Both the position numbers and the translations under genes were made by a program. A stretch of 6,960 bases of DNA. It comes from Candidatus Limivicinus faecipullorum (GTDB taxonomy: Bacteria > Bacillota > Clostridia > Oscillospirales > Oscillospiraceae). The stretch's first letter is position 1, and the number at the start of each line of letters is the position of its first letter. A model generated the notes under the pieces. It was not told the origin of the DNA, did not search any database, and saw only the letters and a list, made by a program, of their open reading frames with translations. The stretch spans positions 1 through 6,960 of the forward strand of contig DVHY01000005.1 of NCBI GenBank assembly GCA_018711755.1. The letters are read 5' to 3'. This document shows positions 1-5,666 of this stretch, in pieces.

Positions 1-75
1 AAAAGGATGAAAAAATCAGACTGAAAACCTCAAAACCCTTGATCCTACGGGGCTTTTCCGGTTTGTCGTAATTAT

Positions 76-247
76 ACCGTAAGGGCATAGCTGCGCAAGC
101 CTGCTTCTCAACAGCGGCTGCACCCTGAAGGATGTGCAGGAGTACATGGGCCACGCCGATATTCAGATGACCGCAAACATTTACGGGCACCTGGATATGC
201 AAAGGAAGCAGCTGCTTACCGAGAAAATGACAGCCAGTCTCTTCTGA
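76..247 (+). pseudogene. Tyrosine recombinase (phage-type integrase), C-terminal remnant
   Basis: The frame ending in TGA at 245-247 encodes 53 residues (from 86) that match the C-terminal catalytic part of tyrosine recombinases. It starts HSCASLLLNSG (the box II histidine region), continues with EYMGHADIQMT (the second conserved GH) and ends with the nucleophile region ANIYGHLD, where the Tyr is the likely catalytic residue. The arginine expected just before HSCAS is reachable only by shifting one base (GTA AGG at 79-84, then one extra G at 85), and the in-frame codon at 80-82 is TAA. The rest of a normal integrase of 350-400 residues is missing upstream. I therefore read it as a decayed or rearranged gene, not an active enzyme. 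It lies next to the 3' end of tRNA-Leu, the usual position for an integrase of a tRNA-targeted element. A different frame (3-71) is open from the window edge to a TAA and may be the tail of another disrupted ORF. Confidence 0.8.
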
Positions 248-341
248 TGCTGCTGTTAGAAATGTGTTAGAAACGGCCCATTTTACGGAATTCAGTGAAG
301 GAATCCAGAGAAAAGAATGTGCCGAAAAAGTACCCAAAAAG

Positions 342-379
342 CAAAAAAACAGACCCCAAATCTTTCGATTTGAGGTCTG
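342..379 (-). terminator. Rho-independent terminator of tRNA-Leu
   Basis: Read on the minus strand, CAGACC at 374-379 begins a 13-pair stem (one G-U pair) closed by a GAAA tetraloop (363-366). The stem is followed by seven T residues (343-349). It lies directly after the tRNA-Leu CCA end. Confidence 0.9.
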
Positions 380-385
380 AATGTG

Positions 386-473
386 TGGTGCGCGAGGCGG
401 GACTTGAACCCGCACGTCCGGAGTGGACACTAGAACCTGAATCTAGCGAGTCTGCCAATTCCACCACTCGCGC
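386..473 (-). tRNA. tRNA-Leu(CAG)
   Basis: The minus strand folds into a complete class II tRNA with a long variable arm. The acceptor stem GCGCGAG pairs with CTCGCGC, and the discriminator A and CCA are encoded (386-389). The anticodon stem CTAGA/TCTAG encloses the loop TTCAGGT, giving anticodon CAG, which reads CUG leucine codons. CTG is plainly frequent in the neighbouring genes. The T arm carries GGTTCAAGTCC. The gene has a strong promoter upstream and an immediate terminator, so it is a single-gene transcription unit. Its 3' end faces the integrase remnant, which suggests it once served as an attachment site. Confidence 0.97.
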
Positions 474-492
474 ATCTCTGGAACGCTTGATT

Positions 493-521
493 ATAATAGC
501 ATCATGAGCTCCACTTGTCAA
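493..521 (-). promoter_or_regulatory. Promoter of tRNA-Leu
   Basis: On the minus strand a perfect -35 box TTGACA (516-521) is separated by 17 bases from TATTAT (493-498). The expected start is about 10-15 bases before the mature 5' end at 473. An A/T-rich stretch upstream (522-555) could act as an UP element. Confidence 0.85.
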
Positions 522-634
522 GCATATTTTTTCAGTTTTTGATATATTTTTCCCATCGTAAAAGAGGGGAATAAGGGCGCCAGGAGCCGTGGGATTTCCC
601 GGGTTTCTGTAAAGGGGCAGGTCTCCGGGCGGTG

Positions 635-678
635 AAAAAAGCTCTCCCCGCCGGCTCTAAAAAGCCGGCGGGGAGAGC
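635..678 (-). terminator. Rho-independent terminator of the carboxypeptidase gene
   Basis: A perfect 16-pair GC-rich stem (663-678 with 641-656) closes a six-base loop and is followed on the minus strand by six T residues (635-640). It starts 24 bases after the stop codon of the VanY-like gene. Between it and the tRNA-Leu promoter (about 522-634) I see no gene. Confidence 0.93.
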
Positions 679-702
679 CGGATCATTACCGCGGCGGAAC
701 GC

Positions 703-1503
703 TCAGGCCTCATCGTAGAGGGCGACAAACTCCTCCAGGCAGAGATTGTTCTCCATTATATATGTGGCGGCTTCCACGCCCACATAGCGGAAGTGCCAGG
801 GCTCGTACATAACCTGGGTGATGTCCTGCTTATCCTCGGGATAGCGGAGGATGAAACCGTACTCCTGGCAGTGGGCCAGCAGCCACTGGAAGGTCTCGGT
901 GTTCTCCAGGTCGGTGGTTTTGGGGTCGTGGTAATAGTCGGTGATATCACAGCACAGGCCGGTCTGGTGCTCGCTGGTGCCGGGGGGCGTGACTATCTTG
1001 GCGGCCTCTTCGGCGCTGTAGCCCTGGCTTATCTTCCGGTCATACAGGTACTGCTGAGTGGAGTAATCCCGGTAGCCGGAGGAGAGATATACCGGCAGGC
1101 CCTCGGCCTGGGCGCCCTCGGCAAAGCTGGTGAGGGCCTCGGCGATACGGGAGTCCACAACGCAGTCATTGGCCAGGGTGGAGGTTTCCGGAGGGGCAAA
1201 GTTCTCATCCACGCTGTTATCCTTGTTCACCAGTATCATTTCCCAGCTGGTGAGGTCCACATCAGGCAGGTCGCTGCCCGGCTCCTCGGTGGGGACAGGG
1301 GTGGGCTCCACGGTGGGCTGGGGCGTGGCCTGGGCTGCCGTGTCGGTCTGGGCAGGCGGCTGGCTGCTTTCGTCCACAGAGGCGGCCGTATCGGCGAAGC
1401 TGTTCGTTGTCCAGCCGGAGGAGAAATGCATGTAGCTGTATACGCAGAAAAAGCCCAGGAAAAGTATGGAAAAGAATATTTTAAATACGAGATTGCCTTT
1501 CAT
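703..1503 (-). CDS. VanY-type D-alanyl-D-alanine carboxypeptidase (peptidase M15B family), membrane-anchored
   Basis: The 266-residue product has a short N-terminus, one hydrophobic segment (about residues 5-25, uncleaved anchor or signal), and a Pro/Thr/Glu/Gln-rich linker (about 44-80) that would span the cell wall. The catalytic domain follows (about 85-260). Motifs of the M15B family are clear: SSGYRDYSTQ at 141-150 (substrate-binding Arg145), SEHQTGLCCD at 177-186 (zinc ligands His179 and Asp186), and EPWHFRYVG at 234-242 (general base Glu234, zinc ligand His237). Family members remove the terminal D-Ala from peptidoglycan stem peptides outside the membrane. The start chosen is the ATG at 1503 because GGAGG lies six bases before it. 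A start 14 codons upstream (1545) is open but would lie on or above the promoter's -10 box and has no ribosome site. No vanA/B-type resistance genes are beside it, so housekeeping wall trimming is more likely than glycopeptide resistance. Confidence 0.93.
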   Translation of the reverse strand: MKGNLVFKIFFSILFLGFFCVYSYMHFSSGWTTNSFADTAASVDESSQPPAQTDTAAQATPQPTVEPTPVPTEEPGSDLPDVDLTSWEMILVNKDNSVDENFAPPETSTLANDCVVDSRIAEALTSFAEGAQAEGLPVYLSSGYRDYSTQQYLYDRKISQGYSAEEAAKIVTPPGTSEHQTGLCCDITDYYHDPKTTDLENTETFQWLLAHCQEYGFILRYPEDKQDITQVMYEPWHFRYVGVEAATYIMENNLCLEEFVALYDEA

Positions 1504-1535
1504 TTGCAGCCTCCTTATAGTTCTGTAACAGAAAT

Positions 1536-1564
1536 ATTGTATCATCTTGAGCCCTGGAGGTCAA
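1536..1564 (-). promoter_or_regulatory. Promoter of the VanY-like gene
   Basis: On the minus strand TTGACC (1559-1564) is followed after 17 bases by TACAAT (1536-1541). The transcript would start near 1529 and give a leader of about 25 bases holding the GGAGG site. The position also rules out the upstream start at 1545. Confidence 0.8.
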
Positions 1565-1577
1565 CACGCTTTTGCCC

Positions 1578-1628
1578 GGGAAAAGTTCCCACGGCAATAT
1601 TTTTGCTCTTTTCCGGGGAAAAGTTCCG
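1578..1628. promoter_or_regulatory. Pair of matched dyads between divergent promoters (candidate operators)
   Basis: The 12-base sequence GGGAAAAGTTCC occurs at 1578-1589 and again, same orientation, at 1616-1627. Each copy is itself a dyad (GGAA, AAG, TTCC; the first extends to GGGAA/TTCCC). Centres are 38 bases apart. Copy 1 lies 13 bases upstream of the -35 box of the VanY-like gene and copy 2 lies nine bases upstream of the -35-like box of the sugar operon, a mirror arrangement typical of a shared activator or repressor site. No regulator gene lies beside it. An alternative is a weak hairpin between 1578-1585 and 1607-1614. Confidence 0.45.
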
Positions 1629-1636
1629 GGCCGGCC

Positions 1637-1665
1637 TTGTAGCCAAAGCCGGCTGATGGTATAAT
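1637..1665 (+). promoter_or_regulatory. Promoter of the four-gene sugar operon
   Basis: A perfect -10 box TATAAT (1660-1665) is preceded at 17 bases by TTGTAG (1637-1642), a weak -35. The start would be near 1672, giving a leader of about 65 bases before the GTG at 1737. The weak -35 is consistent with activator dependence. Confidence 0.7.
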
Positions 1666-1670
1666 ACCAT
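1656..1670. promoter_or_regulatory. Palindrome over the operon -10 box
   Basis: ATGGTAT and ATACCAT form a perfect 7+1+7 inverted repeat centred on 1663, covering the whole TATAAT box. A repressor bound here would block the promoter. Part of the symmetry comes from the TATAAT itself, but the flanking ATGG/CCAT arms do not. Confidence 0.4.
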
Positions 1671-1736
1671 TAATTTACGGACAAGGGTTAAATAATGTTG
1701 AACTTTTAATGATACTGAAACAGAGGAGGACTGAGC

Positions 1737-2360
1737 GTGAAACTTACATGGTACGGACATTCCTGCTTCCTGCTGGAGACGGAGCAGGGCAGCGTAGTCT
1801 TTGACCCTTACGGACCGGGGACGGTGCCGGGCCTGGAACTGCCGGAGCTGAAGGCGGACCTGTGCCTGTGCAGCCATGGCCACGGGGACCACAATTATTC
1901 CGCCGGTGTGAAGCTCAGCGGCTGTGAGACCGGCCTGAAGGTGACGGGCTTCCCCTGCTTCCACGATGACAGACAGGGAGCTTTGAGAGGGGAAAACACC
2001 ATGTACCTGGTGGAGGCGGAGGGCCGCAGAGTCCTCCACATGGGCGACCTGGGCCATATGCCGGGGCCGGAGCTTGTGGAGAAACTGGGGAGCATAGACC
2101 TGCTGATGATACCGGTGGGCGGATATTACACGATAGATTCTGCCGTGGCCGCCGCAGTGGTGCGGGCTTTGAAGCCACAGCTGGCGGTGCCCATGCACTA
2201 CAGAGGCCAGGGCTTCGGCTTCCCGGTCATCTCCTGCCTGGAGGACTTCACGGAGAGAATGGACCGGGTGAAGGTGCTGGACAGCAATGTCCTGGAGCCT
2301 GAATGGAAGGGCGGACACACGACGGTGGTTTTGAAGTGCCCCCTGGCCGGGAAAATATAA
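1737..2360 (+). CDS. MBL-fold metal-dependent hydrolase (Lactamase_B_3 / UlaG-like type)
   Basis: The 207-residue protein begins MKLTWYGHSCFLLE, the usual first strands of small cytosolic MBL-fold hydrolases. Metal-binding motifs are intact: SHGHGDH at 46-52 (His47, His49, Asp51, His52), His76 in CFHDD, Asp104 in MGDLGH and His154 in PMHY. These give a two-metal site. There is no signal peptide or membrane segment, and the length fits the single-domain family. The GTG start at 1737 is supported by GAGGAGGA at 1723-1730. It is the first gene of the operon, 31 bases before the isomerase gene. The substrate cannot be read from sequence: relatives cleave sugar-acid lactone phosphates or other small esters, and the sugar-enzyme context makes a lactone or phosphoester plausible but unproven. 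It is not expected to be a beta-lactamase of the antibiotic-resistance type. Confidence 0.85.
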   Translation: MKLTWYGHSCFLLETEQGSVVFDPYGPGTVPGLELPELKADLCLCSHGHGDHNYSAGVKLSGCETGLKVTGFPCFHDDRQGALRGENTMYLVEAEGRRVLHMGDLGHMPGPELVEKLGSIDLLMIPVGGYYTIDSAVAAAVVRALKPQLAVPMHYRGQGFGFPVISCLEDFTERMDRVKVLDSNVLEPEWKGGHTTVVLKCPLAGKI

Positions 2361-2391
2361 AAAGCCATGCGGCGTTGAAAGGAGACGGGAC

Positions 2392-3078
2392 ATGAAGCGT
2401 TCTGAGATAAACCGGGCCTTGAGAGAGATGGAGGCCATGTGCGCAAGGGAGCACTGCTATCTGCCGCCTTTCTGCCACTTCACCCCGGAACAGTGGCAGG
2501 GCCTGGACCACGAATATGACGAGGTGAGGGACTGCATGCTGGGCTGGGACATCACCGACTACGGCCTGGGAGACTTTGACAAGGTGGGCTTTTCCCTCAT
2601 CACCCTGCGAAACGGCAACCGCGCCATGGCGGACAAGTACCCCAAGGTGTATGCGGAGAAGCTGCTGTATTTGAAGGAGGGGCAGTACGCCCCCAACCAC
2701 TTCCACTGGTACAAGACCGAGGACATCATAAACCGGGGCGGCGGCAACGTGCTCATCCGGGTGTACAATTCCCTGCCAAATGAGGAGATAGACTACGAGT
2801 CCCCCGTGACGGTACACCTGGACGGCCGCAGCCTTACGGTGCCCGCAGGCACCCATGTGCGCCTGGCTCCGGGGGAGAGCATCCATGTCCAGCAATATCT
2901 GTACCACGACTTCTCCGTGGAGCCCGGTTCCGGGCCGGTGCTGCTGGGCGAGGTGAGCCAGTGCAACGACGACAACACTGACAACCGCTTCAATCCCCCG
3001 GTGGGCCGCTTCCCGGAGATAGAGGAGGACGAGCCCCCCTACAGGCTTTTGTGCAACGAGTACCCCAAGGGGAGGTAA
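2392..3078 (+). CDS. D-lyxose/D-mannose ketol-isomerase (cupin sugar isomerase)
   Basis: The 228-residue protein matches the D-lyxose isomerase family (the type of E. coli O157 Z5688) in length and motifs. The cupin metal site is visible as HFHWYKTED at 103-111, with His103, His105 and Glu110 as ligands, and a fourth ligand probably His172 in QQYLYHDF (168-174). INRGGG follows the first site. Characterised members interconvert D-lyxose with D-xylulose and D-mannose with D-fructose using Mn2+. The start ATG is preceded by AAAGGAGA at 2378-2385. It is followed after six bases by the aldose epimerase gene, whose ribosome site GGAGG overlaps this gene's last codons. Together with the downstream kinase this suggests the flow aldose to ketose to ketose phosphate. 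Whether lyxose or mannose is the natural substrate is not decided by sequence; mannose is favoured by the fructokinase-like partner. Confidence 0.87.
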   Translation: MKRSEINRALREMEAMCAREHCYLPPFCHFTPEQWQGLDHEYDEVRDCMLGWDITDYGLGDFDKVGFSLITLRNGNRAMADKYPKVYAEKLLYLKEGQYAPNHFHWYKTEDIINRGGGNVLIRVYNSLPNEEIDYESPVTVHLDGRSLTVPAGTHVRLAPGESIHVQQYLYHDFSVEPGSGPVLLGEVSQCNDDNTDNRFNPPVGRFPEIEEDEPPYRLLCNEYPKGR

Positions 3079-3084
3079 AGGACC

Positions 3085-3966
3085 GTGATATACACCATAG
3101 ACAACGGCAGGCTCCGCCTGGAGGTGAACAGCCTTGGAGCGGAGATGCAGCGGCTGAGCTCCTGCTCCGGGGCGGACTATCTCTGGGACGGGGACAGCCG
3201 CTACTGGCGGCGGCATGCCCCGGTGCTCTTTCCCTTTGTGGCCCGGCTGAAGGATGACCGCTACCGGCTGGGGGACAGGGAGTACAGCATGCCCAAGCAC
3301 GGCTTCGCACCGGAGAGCGAATTTGAAGTGTATAAACAGAGCGGGACCGAGCTGGTCCTGCGCCTCACGGACAACGAGAAGACCAGAGAGTATTATCCCT
3401 TTGCCTTTGAGTTTCGGGTGGGCTACAGACTGGAGGACTGGAAGCTGAATATCGGCTATACCGTGGTGAACACCGGAACCGAGCTGCTGCCCTTCGGCCT
3501 GGGGGGCCACCCGGGCTTCAAAATACCCCTGGAAGAGGGGCGGAGTTTTGAGGAATATTACCTGGAGTTCCCCCGGGCCTGCGATGCCGACCGCATCCTC
3601 TTCGGGCCGGACTGCCTGGTGTCGGGGGTGCGGGAGCGCTATCCCCTGGAGGAGGGCAGGAGGCTGCGCCTGCGCCATGAACTCTTCGACGATGACGCCG
3701 TGGTGCTGGAGCATACGCCAAAGGAAGTGGCCATACGCTGCAAGGGCGGCCACAGGGCCGTGAAGCTAGCCTTCCCCAGAATGAACTATGTGGGCTTCTG
3801 GCACAAGGACGGCCTGGAAGCCCCCTATGTGTGCATAGAGCCCTGGCTGTCCCTCCCCGCCAGGCACGGCGTGACAGAGGACTTTTACTGCAAGGGCGAC
3901 ATGGTGCGCCTGGAGCCGGGGGAGAGCTATGAAAATCCATGGAGCATAAGCATTGAGGAGGACTGA
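3085..3966 (+). CDS. Aldose 1-epimerase family protein (LacX-like mutarotase)
   Basis: The 293-residue protein has the GalM-superfamily beta-sandwich signature of the LacX branch: LGAEMQRL near 18-24, MPKHGFA at 69-75 with candidate catalytic His72, GGHPGFKIP at 140-148 with His142, and CIEPW at 250-254 with Glu252 as likely base. It is cytosolic, with no signal peptide. The enzyme would interconvert alpha and beta anomers of an aldose and so feed the right anomer to the isomerase encoded upstream. The GTG start at 3085 is chosen because GGGGAGG at 3069-3075 sits nine bases before it, overlapping the isomerase stop. The stop lies two bases before the kinase ATG, so translation is probably coupled. 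Substrate is unknown. Confidence 0.88.
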   Translation: MIYTIDNGRLRLEVNSLGAEMQRLSSCSGADYLWDGDSRYWRRHAPVLFPFVARLKDDRYRLGDREYSMPKHGFAPESEFEVYKQSGTELVLRLTDNEKTREYYPFAFEFRVGYRLEDWKLNIGYTVVNTGTELLPFGLGGHPGFKIPLEEGRSFEEYYLEFPRACDADRILFGPDCLVSGVRERYPLEEGRRLRLRHELFDDDAVVLEHTPKEVAIRCKGGHRAVKLAFPRMNYVGFWHKDGLEAPYVCIEPWLSLPARHGVTEDFYCKGDMVRLEPGESYENPWSISIEED

Positions 3967-3968
3967 AC

Positions 3969-4919
3969 ATGTATGACGTGGTGGCCCTGGGAGAGGCCCT
4001 GATAGACTTCACGATGGTGTCGGCAGACGGCGAGGGCTACCCCACCATGGCGGCCCATCCCGGCGGAGCTCCGGCCAATTTCCTGGCGGCCCTGTCCAAG
4101 TTCGGGGCCAGGACCGCCCTGATATCCAAGGTAGGGGACGACAGCTTCGGACATCTGCTGCTGGGCACCCTTGCAAAAGCGGGGATAGACGGGAAAGGCG
4201 TGGCTGTGGACAGTGAGGTGTTCACCACCCTGGCCTTCGTCACCCTGGACTCTAAGGGGGAGAGGGAGTTCTCCTTTGCCCGCAAACCGGGGGCGGACAC
4301 CTGCATAAAGGAGGAGGAACTGGACCTGGAACTGATAGACCAGGCGAAGGTCTTCCACTTCGGCAGCCTGTCCCTCACCCATGAGCCTTCCCGTTCCGCC
4401 ACGGAGGCGGCGGCCATGTATGCCAGAGCCAAAAGCAAGCTGGTCAGCTTTGACCCCAATCTGAGAGAGCCGCTGTGGAAGGACCTGAAAGAGGCAAAAG
4501 AGCGGATGATCTGGGGCATGGAAATGGCGGACGTGATAAAGATAAGCGACGACGAGGTGAAGTTCCTCTTCGGCATGGAGCCGGAGGAGGGCTGCAAGTA
4601 CATCTTCAGCTGTTTTGCCCCAAAACTGCTGTTCGTCACCTGCGGCGGAGACGGCTGCTGGTATATGAATCCCAAGGCCATGGGCCATGGGGACAGTCTC
4701 AAGGGGATAAAAATCCTGGACAAGACCGGGGCCGGGGATATCTTCGGCGGCTCGGCCATGTATAAGATACTCCAGAGCGGCAAGGACCCGGCGGAGCTCA
4801 CAGGGCAGGAGCTGGCGGAGATAGTGCGTTTTGCCTCTGCGGCGGCGGGCCTGTCCGCCACCAAAGCCGGGGGCATATCCAGTGTGCCGGAGCCGGAGGA
4901 GGTCTTGAAATACTGTTGA
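3969..4919 (+). CDS. PfkB-family carbohydrate kinase, fructokinase-like
   Basis: The 316-residue ribokinase-fold protein starts VVALGEALIDF and has PGGAPANFLAALSKFGA at 31-47 (PfkB signature 1, sugar binding), FDPNLREPLW at 161-170 as in ScrK-type fructokinases, ISDDE at 192-196 (NEEE-like position), and DKTGAGDIFGG at 251-261. The latter is PfkB signature 2, with Asp257 as catalytic base and GAG forming the anion hole. The second residue of the usual DTTGAGD is Lys here, and Ala of GDAF is Ile; the core residues are intact. It would transfer phosphate from ATP to a ketose, most likely D-fructose to fructose 6-phosphate. GAGGAGGA at 3954-3961 precedes the ATG. It is the last gene of the operon and a terminator follows 32 bases later. 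2-keto-3-deoxygluconate or another ketose remains possible. Confidence 0.88.
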   Translation: MYDVVALGEALIDFTMVSADGEGYPTMAAHPGGAPANFLAALSKFGARTALISKVGDDSFGHLLLGTLAKAGIDGKGVAVDSEVFTTLAFVTLDSKGEREFSFARKPGADTCIKEEELDLELIDQAKVFHFGSLSLTHEPSRSATEAAAMYARAKSKLVSFDPNLREPLWKDLKEAKERMIWGMEMADVIKISDDEVKFLFGMEPEEGCKYIFSCFAPKLLFVTCGGDGCWYMNPKAMGHGDSLKGIKILDKTGAGDIFGGSAMYKILQSGKDPAELTGQELAEIVRFASAAAGLSATKAGGISSVPEPEEVLKYC

Positions 4920-4927
4920 CGCAAAAC

Positions 4928-4986
4928 GCCCGGTGTGAGGACCGGGCTTGAAAGGCCGCAGGGAGCTGCCCTGGGGCCTTTTAATT
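4928..4986 (+). terminator. Hairpin and Rho-independent terminator of the sugar operon
   Basis: A first perfect stem GCCCGGT/ACCGGGC (4928-4947) is followed by a longer stem, AAAGGCC.CAGGG with CCCTG.GGCCTTT (4951-4981, one G-G mismatch). The run TTTTAATT follows. The second hairpin is the likely terminator; the first may protect the mRNA end. Confidence 0.85.
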
Positions 4987-5094
4987 ATGAAGAACGCTGC
5001 CTGCCGGGCGGCCTGCCCATGCCTCTGCCCGGGGAGGGGAACGGCGCAGAGCTTTATTGCTATCTATAAAATAAGAAGGAAGTTTTATCAAAAC

Positions 5095-5497
5095 GCCGGA
5101 GCAAGGGATACATAGCTTGCTCCGGCATGGCGGAGCTGTTCATTCAAACAGCATTTTGAATGCCGCCGAGACCATAGCCTCATGGTAAAATGCAAATCGC
5201 AAGCCGGTACGTGCTTGCGATTTGGAAGGAGGAGCAGCGGCGTGAGCGCACTCTGCTTTTTTTGCCGGAGGCAAAAAAAGCGGAGCAAGGGATACATAGC
5301 TTGCCCCGGCATGGCGGAGCTGTTCATACAAACGGCGTTTCGGATGCCGCCGGGACCATAGCCTCATGGTAAAAGGCAAATCGCAAGCCGGTACGTGCTT
5401 GCGATTTGGAAGGAGGAGCAGCGGCGTGAGCGCACTCTGCTTTTTTTTGCCGGAGGCAAAAAAAGCGGAGCAAGCGATACATAGCTTGCTCCGACGT
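5095..5497 (-). repeat. Structured tandem repeat, 184/185-base unit, two full copies plus a 5' stub
   Basis: Copy 1 spans about 5097-5280, copy 2 5281-5465, and the start of a third copy (5466-5496) runs into the tRNA-Val CCA. Copies 1 and 2 are nearly identical over most of their length, differing mainly in one ~40-base segment. Each unit contains: a CGGAGCAAG/CTTGCTCCG hairpin; an ACCAT/ATGGT hairpin; a perfect 12-pair stem CAAATCGCAAGC/GCTTGCGATTTG; and a perfect GCTTTTTTTGCC/GGCAAAAAAAGC stem. In copy 2 the first hairpin has an A-C mismatch on the plus RNA but a G-U pair on the minus RNA, which favours minus-strand transcription, i.e. from tRNA-Val. Open frames of about 79 codons on the minus strand lack ribosome sites, and the unit length is not a multiple of three in both copies, so I treat it as non-coding. 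4987-5094 holds nothing recognisable. Confidence 0.85.
5458..5496 (-). terminator. Terminator of tRNA-Val within the third repeat stub
   Basis: Directly after the tRNA CCA, the minus strand has CGGAGCAAGC, an eight-base loop and GCTTGCTCCG, then GC followed by a T-run (5458-5464). This is a standard intrinsic terminator and is also the first element of the repeat unit. Confidence 0.85.
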
Positions 5498-5573
5498 GGT
5501 GGAGAGTAGCGGACTCGAACCGATGACCTTCCGCGTGTGAGGCGGACGCTCTAACCAGCTGAGCTAACCCTCC
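5497..5573 (-). tRNA. tRNA-Val(CAC)
   Basis: The minus strand folds into a 77-base cloverleaf with encoded CCA (5497-5499). Acceptor GGAGGGT pairs with ACTCTCC (one G-U), the D arm has AGCTCAGCTGGTTAGAGC, the anticodon stem TCCGC/GCGGA encloses CTCACAC giving anticodon CAC, and the T arm carries GGTTCGAGTCC. It reads GUG valine codons. It has its own promoter and runs divergently from tRNA-Met. Confidence 0.97.
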
Positions 5574-5584
5574 GTAGCCCGTAC

Positions 5585-5613
5585 ATGATACCACAGGAAT
5601 CCAAATATTGCAA
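5585..5613 (-). promoter_or_regulatory. Promoter of tRNA-Val
   Basis: On the minus strand TTGCAA (5608-5613) and TATCAT (5585-5590) are 17 bases apart. The start would lie a few bases before the mature 5' end at 5573. Confidence 0.8.
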
Positions 5614-5666
5614 GAGTAAGTTTGAGAAAATGCTAAAAAATTTTTCGGCATTTTTGAAATTATCGG

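Noticed and set aside
703..1503. Vancomycin-resistance vanY
   Set aside because: The family match is good, but no vanR/S, vanH, ligase or vanX gene is in the window, and VanY-like carboxypeptidases are widespread in Firmicutes.
793..1656. Plus-strand open frame of 287 codons opposite the carboxypeptidase gene
   Set aside because: It is antisense to a gene with intact M15B motifs and runs through that gene's promoter; no domain is recognisable.
2248..3753. Minus-strand open frame of 501 codons opposite the sugar operon
   Set aside because: It overlaps three genes with clear family motifs, has no ribosome site and its composition is that of an antisense shadow in GC-rich DNA.
4987..5115. A 42-codon Cys-rich frame (MKNAACRAACPCLC...)
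   Set aside because: The ATG lies in the tail of the operon terminator, there is no ribosome site and the frame ends inside the repeat; no maturation enzyme is nearby.
5088..5379. Minus-strand frames of 79 codons in the repeat array
   Set aside because: They have no ribosome sites, and the sequence is dominated by RNA-like hairpins. Unit lengths of 184 and 185 bases put the same sequence in different frames.
5095..5497. CRISPR array
   Set aside because: Units are 184/185 bases and almost entirely repeated, with no short repeat plus unique spacer pattern and no cas genes.
5627..5657. Terminator formed by AAAATGC and GCATTTT
   Set aside because: The stem is A/T-rich with a large loop and lies between two divergent promoters; an UP-type element is a better reading.
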